A stretch of 64,000 nucleotides of DNA from Streptomyces aureoverticillatus (GTDB lineage Bacteria > Actinomycetota > Actinomycetes > Streptomycetales > Streptomycetaceae). Every line of letters starts with the position of its first letter. Position 1 is the first letter of the stretch. Where the stretch lies: the NCBI RefSeq assembly GCF_014649395.1, contig NZ_BMSY01000005.1, forward strand, positions 434,001 to 498,000, read 5' to 3'. The notes beneath the pieces were generated by a model. The model was not told the origin of the DNA. It made no database searches and worked only from the letters and a program-made list of their open reading frames with translations. Both the position numbers and the translations under genes were made by a program. Below, piece by piece: positions 50,386 to 59,125 of this stretch.

Positions 50386-51990
50386 GTGAGCAGCGAGCAG
50401 ACGCAGGACGGACAACGGCGGCGGTCGACGCTGATGGTCGCCTCGGTCGCGGCCGCGGTGCTGCTCGCGGGCGGCGGCGGGGCGTATCTGGCGGCGTCGT
50501 CCGACGACACCGGCCGGGACTCCTCGGCGGGCGACGGAAGCGATCCGCCTCCGCTCACCCTCGACGGGTACGCGGGCGACCGCGACGGCCGCTCCAGCCA
50601 GGGCCCCACCGGGACCACCGAAGGCATCGCGCCGGGCGAGCCCGACCCGAACGGCGCGACGTACAAGGCCGTGGGCGAGCTGCCCGACGGGCCCGAATCG
50701 GCGGCCGTGCACCACGTGCGCGGCGAGGTCCCCCGGGACCGCGTGAGCCGCCTGGCGAAGGCCCTCGGCCTGTCCGGCAGCCCGGTCGCCCGGGACGGCG
50801 CCTGGCGGGTCGGCCCGTCGATCGACGGGGCGGGCCCCTCGCTCCGGGTCGGCCAGGCCGCGCCCGGCACCTGGACGTACACGCGGCACGCGGCCCCCGG
50901 CAGCGACAACTGCCTGAAGGGCAAGCGGTGTCCGGGAGCCGGCACCCGCACCGCCGACGACTCCGGCGACGCCGTGAGCGAGGCCGCGGCGAAGAAGGCC
51001 GCCGCCCCCGTCCTGAAGGCCGCCGGCCTGGACGACGCGAAGCTGGACGCGGGCCAGCTCATGGGTTCCGTACGCGTGGTGAACGCCGACCCCGAGGTGC
51101 ACGAGCTGCCGACGTACGGCTGGGCGACCGGGATCCAGGTCGGCGCCGACGGCCAAGTGGTCGGCGGCAGCGGTCACTTGACGGAGCCGGAGAAGGGCGC
51201 GACGTACCCCGTCGTCGGCGCGCGGAAAGCACTCGATCTGCTGAACAAGTCCGGCAGGGGCGACGGGCCGGGGGGCATCGGCGGCTGCGCGACGCCGGTA
51301 CCGCACGCGGACGGCGGCGGCGCGGGCGACGGCGACCGGGAGGGCCGGGGCACGGGCGGCGCCGCACCGGACGGCGGGAGCACGGGCGGCGCCGCACCGA
51401 ACGGCGGGAGCCCGGGCAGCGGCAAGGACGCCCCCTGCGAACCGGCCCCCACGCCCCCGAAGCCGCAGCCCATCGCCGTCGAGGACGCCGAATTCGGCCT
51501 CGCGGCGCAGTTCGTGGACGGCAGCACCGCGCTCGTGCCGTCCTGGCTGTTCCGGGTGAAGCCGCAGGGCGCGCCGGAGGCCTACACGGTGACGCACCCG
51601 GCGGTGGACCCGAAGTATCTGCGGGCGCCCACGCCCGGCACGGTCGGCCCGTCGCAGGGCCCGACCGTCGAGCCCGGCGATCCGGACACCCGGACCAGCG
51701 AGGTGAAGATCGACGGCTACAGCACGGCGGGCCGGACCCTGACCGCGCACTTCACCGGCGGCGTGTGCAGTACGTACGCCGCGTCGGCGGACGAGCGCGA
51801 CGGGCAGGTCGCCGTGAAGGTCACCGAGACGGAGAAGAAGGGCACCGTGTGCGCCGCGGTGGCGCGGTTCTACGAGCTGTCGGTGACGTTGGACAAGCCG
51901 CTCGGCGACCGGAAGGTCGTGACCGGTGACGGCAGGGCGGTGCCGCGCGACGACGGCACCCGCGAGGGGATTCCCGCACCCCGCAAGTGA
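50386..51990 (+). CDS. Membrane-anchored protein of unknown function
   Basis: A 534-residue protein with one N-terminal membrane helix (STLMVASVAAAVLLAGGGGAYL) and a large outer domain. The outer part contains paired sequence blocks around EVPRDRVSRLAKALGLSG and KKAAAPVLKAAGLDDAKL that look like small alpha-beta repeats. A Gly/Pro linker near residues 320-345 is made of a 27-base tandem repeat (TGGAAPDGGS, TGGAAPNGGS). Two later Cys residues are in GGVCSTY and KGTVCAAV. The start GTG 50386 has AAGGAG seven bases upstream. No function is assigned. Confidence 0.8.
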   Translation: MSSEQTQDGQRRRSTLMVASVAAAVLLAGGGGAYLAASSDDTGRDSSAGDGSDPPPLTLDGYAGDRDGRSSQGPTGTTEGIAPGEPDPNGATYKAVGELPDGPESAAVHHVRGEVPRDRVSRLAKALGLSGSPVARDGAWRVGPSIDGAGPSLRVGQAAPGTWTYTRHAAPGSDNCLKGKRCPGAGTRTADDSGDAVSEAAAKKAAAPVLKAAGLDDAKLDAGQLMGSVRVVNADPEVHELPTYGWATGIQVGADGQVVGGSGHLTEPEKGATYPVVGARKALDLLNKSGRGDGPGGIGGCATPVPHADGGGAGDGDREGRGTGGAAPDGGSTGGAAPNGGSPGSGKDAPCEPAPTPPKPQPIAVEDAEFGLAAQFVDGSTALVPSWLFRVKPQGAPEAYTVTHPAVDPKYLRAPTPGTVGPSQGPTVEPGDPDTRTSEVKIDGYSTAGRTLTAHFTGGVCSTYAASADERDGQVAVKVTETEKKGTVCAAVARFYELSVTLDKPLGDRKVVTGDGRAVPRDDGTREGIPAPRK

Positions 51991-52033
51991 CAGCCGGCAG
52001 CGCAGTGCCCGGACCGTAGGGGGCCCGGGCACG

Positions 52034-52075
52034 ACGAAGGCGGCGGCGCCCCTGAGGGGGTGCCGCCGCCTTCGT
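52034..52075. terminator. Convergent terminator between membrane protein and erpA
   Basis: ACGAAGGCGGCGGC and CCCC pair with GGGG and GCCGCCGCCTTCGT, a stem of about 18 bp with one bulge, between genes ending at 51990 and 52141. Confidence 0.8.
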
Positions 52076-52140
52076 ACGTACGCAGCCGGCTCGCCGCCCG
52101 CGCGGGGCGGGCGTGGGCCGTGCTCAGCCGTGTGCCCTGC

Positions 52141-52497
52141 TCAGCTGAAGGAGTCGCCGCAGGCGCAGGAGCCCGTGGCGTTCGGGTTGTCGATCGTGAA
52201 GCCCTGCTTCTCGATGGTGTCGACGAAGTCGATGGAGGCACCGCCCAGGTAGGGAGCGCTCATGCGGTCGGTGACAACCTTCACACCGCCGAACTCCTTG
52301 ACCACGTCGCCGTCCAGCGAGCGCTCGTCGAAGAAGAGCTGGTACCGCAGGCCGGAGCAGCCGCCGGGCTGAACGGCCACGCGCAGCGCCAGGTCGTCCC
52401 GGCCTTCCTGGTCCAGCAGGGCCTTGACCTTGGCCGCGGCGGCGTCGGACAGGAGGATGCCGTCGCTCACGGTGGTGGTCTCGTCCGATACGGACAT
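52141..52497 (-). CDS. erpA: Iron-sulfur cluster insertion protein (A-type carrier)
   Basis: A 118-residue A-type carrier that hands Fe-S clusters to target enzymes. The three conserved Cys are in QPGGCSGLRYQLFF and the C-terminal ATGSCACGDSF. ATG 52497 follows GGGAGA. It is divergent from nadA, whose product needs a [4Fe-4S] cluster, with a shared 253-base control region. The mycobacterial counterpart (Rv2204c) has the same neighbours on one side. Confidence 0.95.
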   Translation of the reverse strand: MSVSDETTTVSDGILLSDAAAAKVKALLDQEGRDDLALRVAVQPGGCSGLRYQLFFDERSLDGDVVKEFGGVKVVTDRMSAPYLGGASIDFVDTIEKQGFTIDNPNATGSCACGDSFS

Positions 52498-52622
52498 CTG
52501 CTTCTCTCCCGGGTTGTACGGAGACTGCTTGCCGACGGTTGCAACCGGCGGGGCCGCGTGTTCATTCCCATGCTCGCACACAGGCCCGCACGGGGGATGC
52601 GTCACATCGACACAATGGCCAT

Positions 52623-52669
52623 CGTCAAACTGACGTGAAGCAGTTATGATAGATAACGTCAATTCGACG
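52623..52669. promoter_or_regulatory. Operator-like repeats in the erpA-nadA control region
   Basis: Two related 13-base words, CGTCAAACTGACG (52623-52635, perfect 5-3-5 palindrome) and CGTCAATTCGACG (52657-52669), lie 34 bases apart. Between them is another inverted repeat, GTTAT-N5-ATAAC (52643-52657), which includes a TATGAT hexamer resembling a -10 element for nadA. This AT-rich cluster stands out from the surroundings. Confidence 0.5.
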
Positions 52670-52750
52670 AAAAGGATTCGTGGTGCCGGCCCCCGGCCCA
52701 CTCGAAACGCGGTCCCGGCCGCGTTCGTCACAGAAGAAAGGGTGTGTGTC

Positions 52751-53947
52751 GTGACCACCGCCCAGTCCGCCGTGGACCGCTCCGAGCTCGACGTACAGCC
52801 GACCCCGCTCGCCCTGCTGCTGCTCGGCCGCGAGGCCGACCCCAGGAGCGAGCGCGGCGTGGAGTGTCCCGGCGACCTGCCCTCGCCGTCGGACCCCGGC
52901 CTGGTGGAGCGCGCCCGCGCCGCCAAGGAGAAGCTCGGCGACAAGGTGTTCGTGCTCGGCCACCACTACCAGCGCGACGAGGTCATCCAGTTCGCCGACG
53001 TCACCGGTGACTCCTTCAAGCTGGCCAAGGACGCGGCCGCCCGGCCGGAGGCCGAGTACATCGTCTTCTGCGGCGTGCACTTCATGGCCGAGTCCGCGGA
53101 CATCCTGACCGGCGACGACCAGAAGGTCGTGCTCCCGGACCTGGCCGCGGGCTGCTCCATGGCCGACATGGCGACGGCCGAGCAGGTCGCGGAGTGCTGG
53201 GACGTGCTGACCGAGGCCGGCGTCGCCGAGCAGGTCGTGCCCGTCTCGTACATGAACTCCTCCGCCGACATCAAGGCGTTCACGGGCAAGCACGGCGGCA
53301 CGATCTGTACGTCGTCCAACGCCAAGCGGGCCCTGGAGTGGGCCTTCGAGCAGGGCGAGCAGGTGCTGTTCCTGCCCGACCAGCACCTGGGCCGCAACAC
53401 CGCCGTGCGCGACATGGGCATGTCCCTGGAGGACTGCGTCGTCTACAACCCGCACAAGCCGAACGGCGGCCTGACCGCCGAGCAGCTGCGGAACGCGAAG
53501 ATGATCCTGTGGCGCGGGCACTGCTCCGTGCACGGCCGCTTCTCGCTGGAGTCGGTCGAGGACGTACGGGCCCGCATCCCCGGCGTGAACGTCCTCGTGC
53601 ACCCGGAGTGCAAGCACGAGGTCGTGGCCGCCGCCGACTACGTGGGCTCCACGGAGCACATCATCAAGACCCTGGAGGCGGCCCCGGCCGGCTCGAAGTG
53701 GGCGATAGGCACCGAGCTGAACCTGGTGCGCCGCCTGGCGAACCGGTTCGCCGCCGAGGACAAGGAGATCGTCTTCCTCGACAAGACGGTCTGCTTCTGC
53801 TCGACCATGAACCGCATCGACCTGCCGCACCTGGTCTGGGCCCTGGAGTCGCTCGCCGACGGCAAGCTCGTCAACCGCATCGAAGTCGACCGCGAGACCG
53901 AGCAGTTCGCGAAGCTGGCCCTGGAGCGGATGCTGGCACTGCCGTAA
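52751..53947 (+). CDS. nadA: Quinolinate synthase A
   Basis: A [4Fe-4S] enzyme that makes quinolinate from iminoaspartate and dihydroxyacetone phosphate for NAD synthesis. The 398-residue protein shows VFVLGHHYQRDEVIQFAD, the cluster Cys residues (VFCGVHFMAE, HPECKHEVV and TVCFCSTMN) and MNSSADIKAFTGKHGGTICTSSN. GTG 52751 follows AAAGGGTG. No nadB or nadC lies nearby. A strong bidirectional terminator follows. Confidence 0.96.
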   Translation: MTTAQSAVDRSELDVQPTPLALLLLGREADPRSERGVECPGDLPSPSDPGLVERARAAKEKLGDKVFVLGHHYQRDEVIQFADVTGDSFKLAKDAAARPEAEYIVFCGVHFMAESADILTGDDQKVVLPDLAAGCSMADMATAEQVAECWDVLTEAGVAEQVVPVSYMNSSADIKAFTGKHGGTICTSSNAKRALEWAFEQGEQVLFLPDQHLGRNTAVRDMGMSLEDCVVYNPHKPNGGLTAEQLRNAKMILWRGHCSVHGRFSLESVEDVRARIPGVNVLVHPECKHEVVAAADYVGSTEHIIKTLEAAPAGSKWAIGTELNLVRRLANRFAAEDKEIVFLDKTVCFCSTMNRIDLPHLVWALESLADGKLVNRIEVDRETEQFAKLALERMLALP

Positions 53948-53970
53948 GCGCGCATCTCCTTGAGTGCCTT

Positions 53971-54004
53971 GTAAGGGGCGTCCGCCATGGCGGGCGCCCC
54001 TTAC
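53971..54004. terminator. Bidirectional terminator between nadA and response regulator
   Basis: GTAAGGGGCG at 53971-53980 pairs with CGCCCCTTAC at 53995-54004, with an inner CCGCC/GGCGG stem. It lies between convergent genes ending at 53947 and 54028. Confidence 0.85.
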
Positions 54005-54027
54005 TCGTTGTCGGTACTCCTTGTCGG

Positions 54028-54708
54028 TCAGTCGCCGCGGGGGCGCACCAGCCCCGACTCGTAGGCGATGACGACGAGTTGGGCCCGGTCGCGGGCGCCG
54101 AGCTTGGCCATCGCGCGGTTCACATGGGTCTTCACGGTGAGCGGGCTGACCTCGAGGCGCTCGGCGATCTCGTCGTTCGACAGGCCGCCCGCGACCTGCA
54201 CCAGGACCTCGCGCTCGCGGCCGGTGAGCGCGTCCAGACGCGCACTGCCGGCGGGCGCCTCGCCGTCGGAACCGTCGCCCTGCGCGAGGAACTTGGCGAT
54301 GAGCCCCTTCGTCGCCGCGGGCGAGAGCAGTGCCTCGCCGGCCGCCGCGATCCGGATCGCCCCGAGCAGCTCGTCCGGCTCGGCGCCCTTGCCGAGGAAG
54401 CCCGAGGCCCCCGCCCGCAGCGACTGCACCACGTACTCGTCGACCTCGAAGGTGGTCAGCATGACCACGCGTACGTGGGACATGGCCGGGTCTTCACTGA
54501 TCATCCGGGTGGCGGCGAGACCGTCGGTGCCGGGCATACGGATGTCCATCAGGACGACGTCGGCCGACTCGGCCTTCGCGAGCCGCACCGCCTGTGCTCC
54601 GTCGGACGCCTCGCCGACGACCTCCATGTCGGGTTCGGAGTCGACGAGGACCTTGAACGCACTGCGCAGCAGCGCCTGGTCGTCGGCGAGCAGCACCCGG
54701 ATCGTCAC
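54028..54708 (-). CDS. NarL-type response regulator
   Basis: A 226-residue regulator. The receiver domain has RVLLADDQALL, phospho-acceptor Asp in VVLMDIRMPGTDG and Lys in GFLGKGAEPDEL. The LuxR helix-turn-helix contains LTGREREVLVQVAGGLSNDE and VSPLTVKTHVNRAMAKLGA. GTG 54708 overlaps the kinase stop by four bases. Its target genes are unknown; an inverted repeat upstream of the kinase gene is a candidate site. Confidence 0.93.
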   Translation of the reverse strand: MTIRVLLADDQALLRSAFKVLVDSEPDMEVVGEASDGAQAVRLAKAESADVVLMDIRMPGTDGLAATRMISEDPAMSHVRVVMLTTFEVDEYVVQSLRAGASGFLGKGAEPDELLGAIRIAAAGEALLSPAATKGLIAKFLAQGDGSDGEAPAGSARLDALTGREREVLVQVAGGLSNDEIAERLEVSPLTVKTHVNRAMAKLGARDRAQLVVIAYESGLVRPRGD

Positions 54709-55961
54709 GCGGAAGTCCCTCCCTTGACCGGGGAGTGCCCCCGGTCGCCCTGTTTCTCGGTCGCGACCGGCAGGATCGCATGGACGCGGAAACCGCCGCC
54801 GTAGCGGGGCCCCGCGCTGCACCGCCCGCCGAGGGCGCTGACGCGCTCGCGCATGCCGATCAGGCCGTGCCCGCCGCCGCGGTCCGGGTCGTCGGCGGCC
54901 TGGGCGTCGCCGCCCGCGCCGTCGTCCAGGACGGTGATCTCCAGGTTCGGTCCCACGCGTACGACGCTGACCTCCGCCTTGGCGTGCTCCCCCGCGTGCT
55001 TCTGCACGTTGGTGAGGGCCTCCTGGATGATGCGGTACGCGGCCAGGTCGACGGCGGCCGGGGGCTTCAGGTCGGCGTCGCCGCGGGCCACGTCCACGGG
55101 CAGGCCCGCGTGCCGGAAGGTGTCGACGAGGTCGTCGAGGCGGCCGAGACCGGGCGCCGGCTCGGTGGGGGCCTCCGGGTCGCCGGTCTGGCGCAGCAGG
55201 CCGACGGTGGCGCGGAGCTCGCCGAGCGCGGAGCGGCTGGCGTCGCGGACGTGGGCGAGGGCCTCCTTGGCCTGGTCGGGCCGCTTGTCCATGACGTGCG
55301 CGGCGACTCCGGCCTGCACGTTGACCAGGGCGATGTGGTGGGCGACGACGTCGTGCAGATCGCGGGCGATGCGCAGCCGTTCCTCCGCGACGCGGCGCCG
55401 CGCCTCCTCCTCACGGGTGCGTTCCGCGCGCTCGGCCCGTTCCCTGATGGCGTCGATGAAGGCGCGGCGGCTGCGGACGGCGTCGCCCGCGGCGGCGGCC
55501 ATGCCGGTCCAGGCGAAGATGCCGAGGTTTTCCTGCGCGTACCAGGGCAGGGGGCCCGCCAGCATGGCGACGCCGGTCAGGCCCGTCATGGTGACCAGGC
55601 CGATGCGCCAGGTGGTGGGGCGGTTGGTGCTGGCGGCGACCGTATAGAGGGCGATGACGGCGCACATCACGACCGGGGCGCGCGGGCCGCTCGTCACGAG
55701 CTCCACGAGGGAGAAGGCGGAGGTTGTCGCGAGCACGGTCCACGGGGTGCGGCGGCGGAGGACGAGGGCGGCGGCCGCGAGGAACATGAGGGTGAGGCTC
55801 TGGGCACCCGGTGCGTGCATGTTCCAGGTGGAGCCCCGTTCGCTGTAGGGCTCGGCGAAGGAGCCGATGACCATGCAGACGAGGGCGGCAGCCGCGAGAA
55901 TCGCGTCGACGGCCAACGGGTGCGTTCTGGCCCAGCCGCGGCACCGTTCAAAGTTGGTCAC
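54705..55961 (-). CDS. HisKA_3-type sensor histidine kinase
   Basis: A 418-residue membrane kinase. About four to five N-terminal helices (VDAILAAAALVCMVIGSF, SLTLMFLAAAALVL, VVMCAVIALYTVAAS and more) are followed by a coiled linker (IRERAERAERTREEEARRR), the phospho-acceptor His in RIARDLHDVVAHHIALV, N-box IIQEALTNVQKHAG and G-box DDGAGGDAQAAD, GHGLIGMRERV. GTG 55961. No signal is indicated. It is a different pair from the MacRS-like system at 7-9 kb. Confidence 0.93.
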   Translation of the reverse strand: MTNFERCRGWARTHPLAVDAILAAAALVCMVIGSFAEPYSERGSTWNMHAPGAQSLTLMFLAAAALVLRRRTPWTVLATTSAFSLVELVTSGPRAPVVMCAVIALYTVAASTNRPTTWRIGLVTMTGLTGVAMLAGPLPWYAQENLGIFAWTGMAAAAGDAVRSRRAFIDAIRERAERAERTREEEARRRVAEERLRIARDLHDVVAHHIALVNVQAGVAAHVMDKRPDQAKEALAHVRDASRSALGELRATVGLLRQTGDPEAPTEPAPGLGRLDDLVDTFRHAGLPVDVARGDADLKPPAAVDLAAYRIIQEALTNVQKHAGEHAKAEVSVVRVGPNLEITVLDDGAGGDAQAADDPDRGGGHGLIGMRERVSALGGRCSAGPRYGGGFRVHAILPVATEKQGDRGHSPVKGGTSA

Positions 55962-55967
55962 GTGCTA

Positions 55968-55984
55968 AACGGTACGGCGCCGTT
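55968..55984. promoter_or_regulatory. Inverted repeat before kinase gene
   Basis: AACGG, seven bases, CCGTT (55968-55984), enclosing GGCGCC and lying six bases upstream of the kinase GTG. It could be an autoregulatory operator; the short arms make this tentative. Confidence 0.35.
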
Positions 55985-56096
55985 CAGGCAGGGGGAACGG
56001 AAAGCGGGTTCCCTGGACCGGCGTTGACGCGTCGCTTGACACACCCGCCGCCGGACCCCGACGGGCCCGACGGCGCGCCGGCCCGTCACACACGCC

Positions 56097-56375
56097 CTAG
56101 CCCGGGATCAGGCCGTCGTCGGAGAGCATCTCGCGGACCTCGTCGAGGGTCGCGTCGGGTGCGGGGAGGATCAGCTCCGACGGCTCCAGCGCGTCGTCGG
56201 GCAGTGGCTCGCCGAGCTCCCGCACCTTGTCGAGGAGAGCGTGCAGGGTCCGGCGGAAGCCGGGCTCGTCCCCGCCCTCCATCTCCTCGAGCAGTTCGTC
56301 GTCCAACTTGTTCAACTCGGCGAAGTGGCTGTCGGCCAGCTTCACCTGCCCCTCCCCCATGATCCGTACGATCAT
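56097..56375 (-). CDS. PspA-associated protein PspAA
   Basis: A 92-residue partner of the membrane-stress protein PspA. The core begins MIVRIMGEGQVKLADSHFAE, the characteristic start of PspAA. An in-frame GTG at 56408 exists, but the ATG at 56375 has AGGAGGGCGTC immediately upstream, and family members begin at this point. It follows the pspA gene on the same strand with a gap of about 106 bases, as in other Streptomyces and in the mycobacterial stress system. Confidence 0.85.
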   Translation of the reverse strand: MIVRIMGEGQVKLADSHFAELNKLDDELLEEMEGGDEPGFRRTLHALLDKVRELGEPLPDDALEPSELILPAPDATLDEVREMLSDDGLIPG

Positions 56376-56481
56376 GACGCCCTCCTCGGACGTGAGCGGT
56401 TCGGTCACAGCGCTACTGGATACTGCGTGCCCTGCTGCTTGCTGCTGGTCGAAGCGGGTGCCTGCTGCTTGTCGCTGCTTG

Positions 56482-57279
56482 TCACTGCTTGTCGAGGCGC
56501 GGGGTGTCCTGCGGCTGCGCCTGCTGGCTCTGACCGCCCTGGCCGCCCTCGATGGCCTGCTGCGACGTGCTGGAACCGCCGGCCAGCTCGGCCTTCATGC
56601 GCTGCAGCTCCAGCTCTACATCTGTACCACCGGAGAGGCGGTCCAGCTCGGACTGGATGTCGTCCTTGGCGAGCCCGGAGGAGTCGTCGAGGGCGCCGGA
56701 GGCGAGCAGCTCGTCGATCGCGCCGGCCCGCGCCTGGAGCGTCGCGGTCTTGTCCTCGGCGCGCTGGATCGCCATGCCGACGTCGCCCATCTCCTCGGAG
56801 ATGCCGGAGAAGGCCTCGCCGATCCGGGTCTGGGCCTCGGCGGCGGTGTACGTCGCCTTGATGGTCTCCTTCTTCGTGCGGAAGGCGTCCACCTTGGCCT
56901 GCAGGCGCTGGGCCGCGAGGGTGAGCTTCTCCTCCTCGCCCTGCAGGGTCTGGTGCTGCACCTCCAGGTCGCTGACCTGCTGCTGGAGGGCGGCGCGGCG
57001 GGACAGGGCCTCACGGGCCAGGTCCTCGCGGCCGAGGGCCAGCGCCTTGCGGCCCTGGTCCTCCAGGGTGGAGGACTGCTTCTGGAGCTGGTTGAGCTGC
57101 AGCTCGAGACGCTTGCGGGAGGTCGCCACGTCGGCGACGCCGCGGCGCACCTTCTGCAGCAGTTCCAGCTGCTTCTGGTACGAATAATCGAGGGTTTCGC
57201 GCGGGTCCTCGGCCCGGTCAAGGGCCTTGTTCGCCTTCGCGCGGAAGATCATCCCCATACGCTTCATGACACCGCTCAT
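56482..57279 (-). CDS. PspA/IM30 phage-shock protein
   Basis: A 265-residue coiled-coil protein that coats and repairs the inner membrane under stress. It begins MKRMGMIFRAKANKALDRAED (amphipathic membrane-binding helix) and continues with long helices (DYSYQKQLELLQKVRRGVAD, EALSRRAALQQQVSDLEVQ, RTKKETIKATYTAAEAQT). The C-terminal tail is Gln/Gly/Ser-rich (GGSSTSQQAIEGGQGGQSQQ). ATG 57279 or 57267. The short DNA repeat GACAAGCAG encodes the last residues and recurs just beyond the stop. Confidence 0.93.
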   Translation of the reverse strand: MSGVMKRMGMIFRAKANKALDRAEDPRETLDYSYQKQLELLQKVRRGVADVATSRKRLELQLNQLQKQSSTLEDQGRKALALGREDLAREALSRRAALQQQVSDLEVQHQTLQGEEEKLTLAAQRLQAKVDAFRTKKETIKATYTAAEAQTRIGEAFSGISEEMGDVGMAIQRAEDKTATLQARAGAIDELLASGALDDSSGLAKDDIQSELDRLSGGTDVELELQRMKAELAGGSSTSQQAIEGGQGGQSQQAQPQDTPRLDKQ

Positions 57280-57556
57280 GGGCTTCGCGCGCCCCCTTCT
57301 GACGGACTTCCAGCTCCAGCTACTGCAACAGAACCCACGGTACGGGGTCTGTATCCATTACCGCACTGTTCGCGAGCGGATGCGCTCATCCCCAAGGACG
57401 ACTGCACCGCCCGCCTCTCCGGCGCAAGGAGTAGGTGCGCCCCTGGGAAACTGCCCGCAAGGCCCCTTTAGCCACATAATCAAGACGCTCGGTGTTGCGG
57501 GATCGTTCCCCGTACGCCGGTCATCCATACCCCGGCACCACGTACCCTTGGTCTTT

Positions 57557-58159
57557 GTGTTCCGTAGCCGATCCAAGGACGACAAGGCCCCGGCAGCCAA
57601 GGCCCCGGTGACCGACGAATCGTCCGCGCAGACCCGTGACCCGCAGGCCCCCAAGGGCCGCCCCACCCCCAAGCGCGCCATGGCCCAGTCCCAGCGCCGC
57701 AGCGTGATGAACACGCCGACGACGCGCAAGGAGGCCGCGAAGCGTCAGCGCGAGGAGCGCCGCACGCAGATGGCGAAGCAGCGCGAGGCGCTGGCCAGCG
57801 GTGACGAGCGGTATCTGCCCGCGCGGGACAAGGGCCCGGTGCGCAAGTTCGCCCGCGAGTTCGTGGACTCGCGGTTCAACGTCGCCGAGTTCTTCCTGCC
57901 CATGGCCGTGGTCATCCTCGTCCTGAGCATGGTCCGCGTCCCGCAGCTGCAGAACATCGCGCTGCTCCTGTGGCTCGTCGTGATCGTCCTGATCGTGCTC
58001 GACTCGATCGCCAACGTCTTCCGGCTGAAGAAGCGGCTCGCCGAGCGCTTCCCGGACGAGAACAAGAAGGGCGCCGTCGCGTACGCCCTGATGCGCAGCC
58101 TCCAGATGCGCCGCCTGCGGCTGCCGAAGCCGCAGGGCAAGCGCGGAGCACGGCCCTGA
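57557..58159 (+). CDS. DUF3043 membrane protein
   Basis: A 200-residue actinobacterial protein of unknown function. The first 110 residues are highly basic and hydrophilic (TTRKEAAKRQREERRTQMAK). Two membrane helices follow: FFLPMAVVILVLSMVRV and IALLLWLVVIVLIVLDSIANV. A basic tail ends QGKRGARP. GTG 57557 (VFRSRSKDDKAP) is chosen as the family start. The following methyltransferase starts within its last codons. Confidence 0.88.
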   Translation: MFRSRSKDDKAPAAKAPVTDESSAQTRDPQAPKGRPTPKRAMAQSQRRSVMNTPTTRKEAAKRQREERRTQMAKQREALASGDERYLPARDKGPVRKFAREFVDSRFNVAEFFLPMAVVILVLSMVRVPQLQNIALLLWLVVIVLIVLDSIANVFRLKKRLAERFPDENKKGAVAYALMRSLQMRRLRLPKPQGKRGARP

Positions 58160-58911
58160 GCGAGGACCGGGGCGCGAGCCCTGGAGCCGGTGAGGCCGTC
58201 CGGCTCGAACTGGTCGGGCGGCAGCTCGACGAGCGGATCGCGGCGCGGTTCCCGGTGGGAAAGCGGCTGCGGGTGCTCGATGTCGGCATGGGCCGCGGCA
58301 CGCAGGCGCTGCGCCTCGCCCGTGGCGGGCACGAGGTCACGGGCGTCGAGCGGGACCCGGGTCATCTCGCGGCGGTGCGGGCGGCGGTGGCCGCCGAGCC
58401 GGAGGGCATCCGGTCGCGGATGCGGATCGTCGAGGGCGACGGGCGCGACACCGGGGTGCACTTCCTGCCCGGAAGCTTCGACGTCGTGCTGTGCCACGGC
58501 GTGCTGCTGCACGTCGAGGAGCCCGACGCGCTGCTCGCCGGCCTCGGGCGGATGCTGGCGCCCGGCGGGCTGCTGTCCGTGGTGGTGCGCAACGCCGACG
58601 CGCTGGCCATGCGGCCCGGCCTGCGGGCGGACTGGAGCGGGGCACTCGCCGCCTTCGGCGCGCATACGTACCGGGACGAGGCCGGCGTCGAAGTGCGGGC
58701 GCATCGGCTCGACGCCCTCAGTCAGGCGCTGGCGGGGATCGCCGCGCCACTGGTCGCCTGGTACGGGGTGCGCGTCTTCTCCGAAGCCACCGCGATCCCG
58801 GAGGCCGGGGCCGAACTCGACGCGCTCCTCGCCGCCGAGGAGCGCGCCGGGCGGACGGAGCCCTATCGGCGGGTGGCGAGCATGCTGCATCTTTGCGGAG
58901 GACGGGACTGA
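58156..58911 (+). CDS. Class I SAM-dependent methyltransferase
   Basis: A 251-residue methyltransferase. SAM motif I is RLRVLDVGMGRGTQALRLA, followed by GVERDPGHLAAV, VEGDGRDTGVHF, and FDVVLCHGVLLHV with LAPGGLLSVVVRN. No ATG, GTG or TTG gives a full-length protein: the only in-frame candidate before motif I is CTG at 58156, with CGGAG seven bases upstream, overlapping the stop of the previous gene by four bases (CTGA). The substrate is unknown. Confidence 0.85.
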   Translation: MSEDRGASPGAGEAVRLELVGRQLDERIAARFPVGKRLRVLDVGMGRGTQALRLARGGHEVTGVERDPGHLAAVRAAVAAEPEGIRSRMRIVEGDGRDTGVHFLPGSFDVVLCHGVLLHVEEPDALLAGLGRMLAPGGLLSVVVRNADALAMRPGLRADWSGALAAFGAHTYRDEAGVEVRAHRLDALSQALAGIAAPLVAWYGVRVFSEATAIPEAGAELDALLAAEERAGRTEPYRRVASMLHLCGGRD

Positions 58912-58955
58912 GCGCTTCGCTGGATGTGCGGTGTTGATCCTGCGAGCCGGCGGGG

Positions 58956-58995
58956 GCTTGTCGCGCAGTTCCCCGCGCCCCTTACGGGGCTCGGT
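58956..58995. repeat. Interspersed family C copy
   Basis: CTTGTCGCGCAGTTCCCCGC then GCCCCTTACGGGGCTCGG. The CCCC/GGGG ends pair. It lies between the methyltransferase and HtrA genes, both on the plus strand, and may act as a terminator. Confidence 0.75.
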
Positions 58996-59125
58996 ACCGC
59001 ACCGGACTTCAGCAAGGCCGCTCAACGGTCCCGCGTGGGGCGGACCAGGTGCCCGAGGGACGGTGGCCCCCCTGTTTGGGCGTGCAACGCAGGACCGGTC
59101 CACGGGCGGGCCTGAGACTCGGCGT

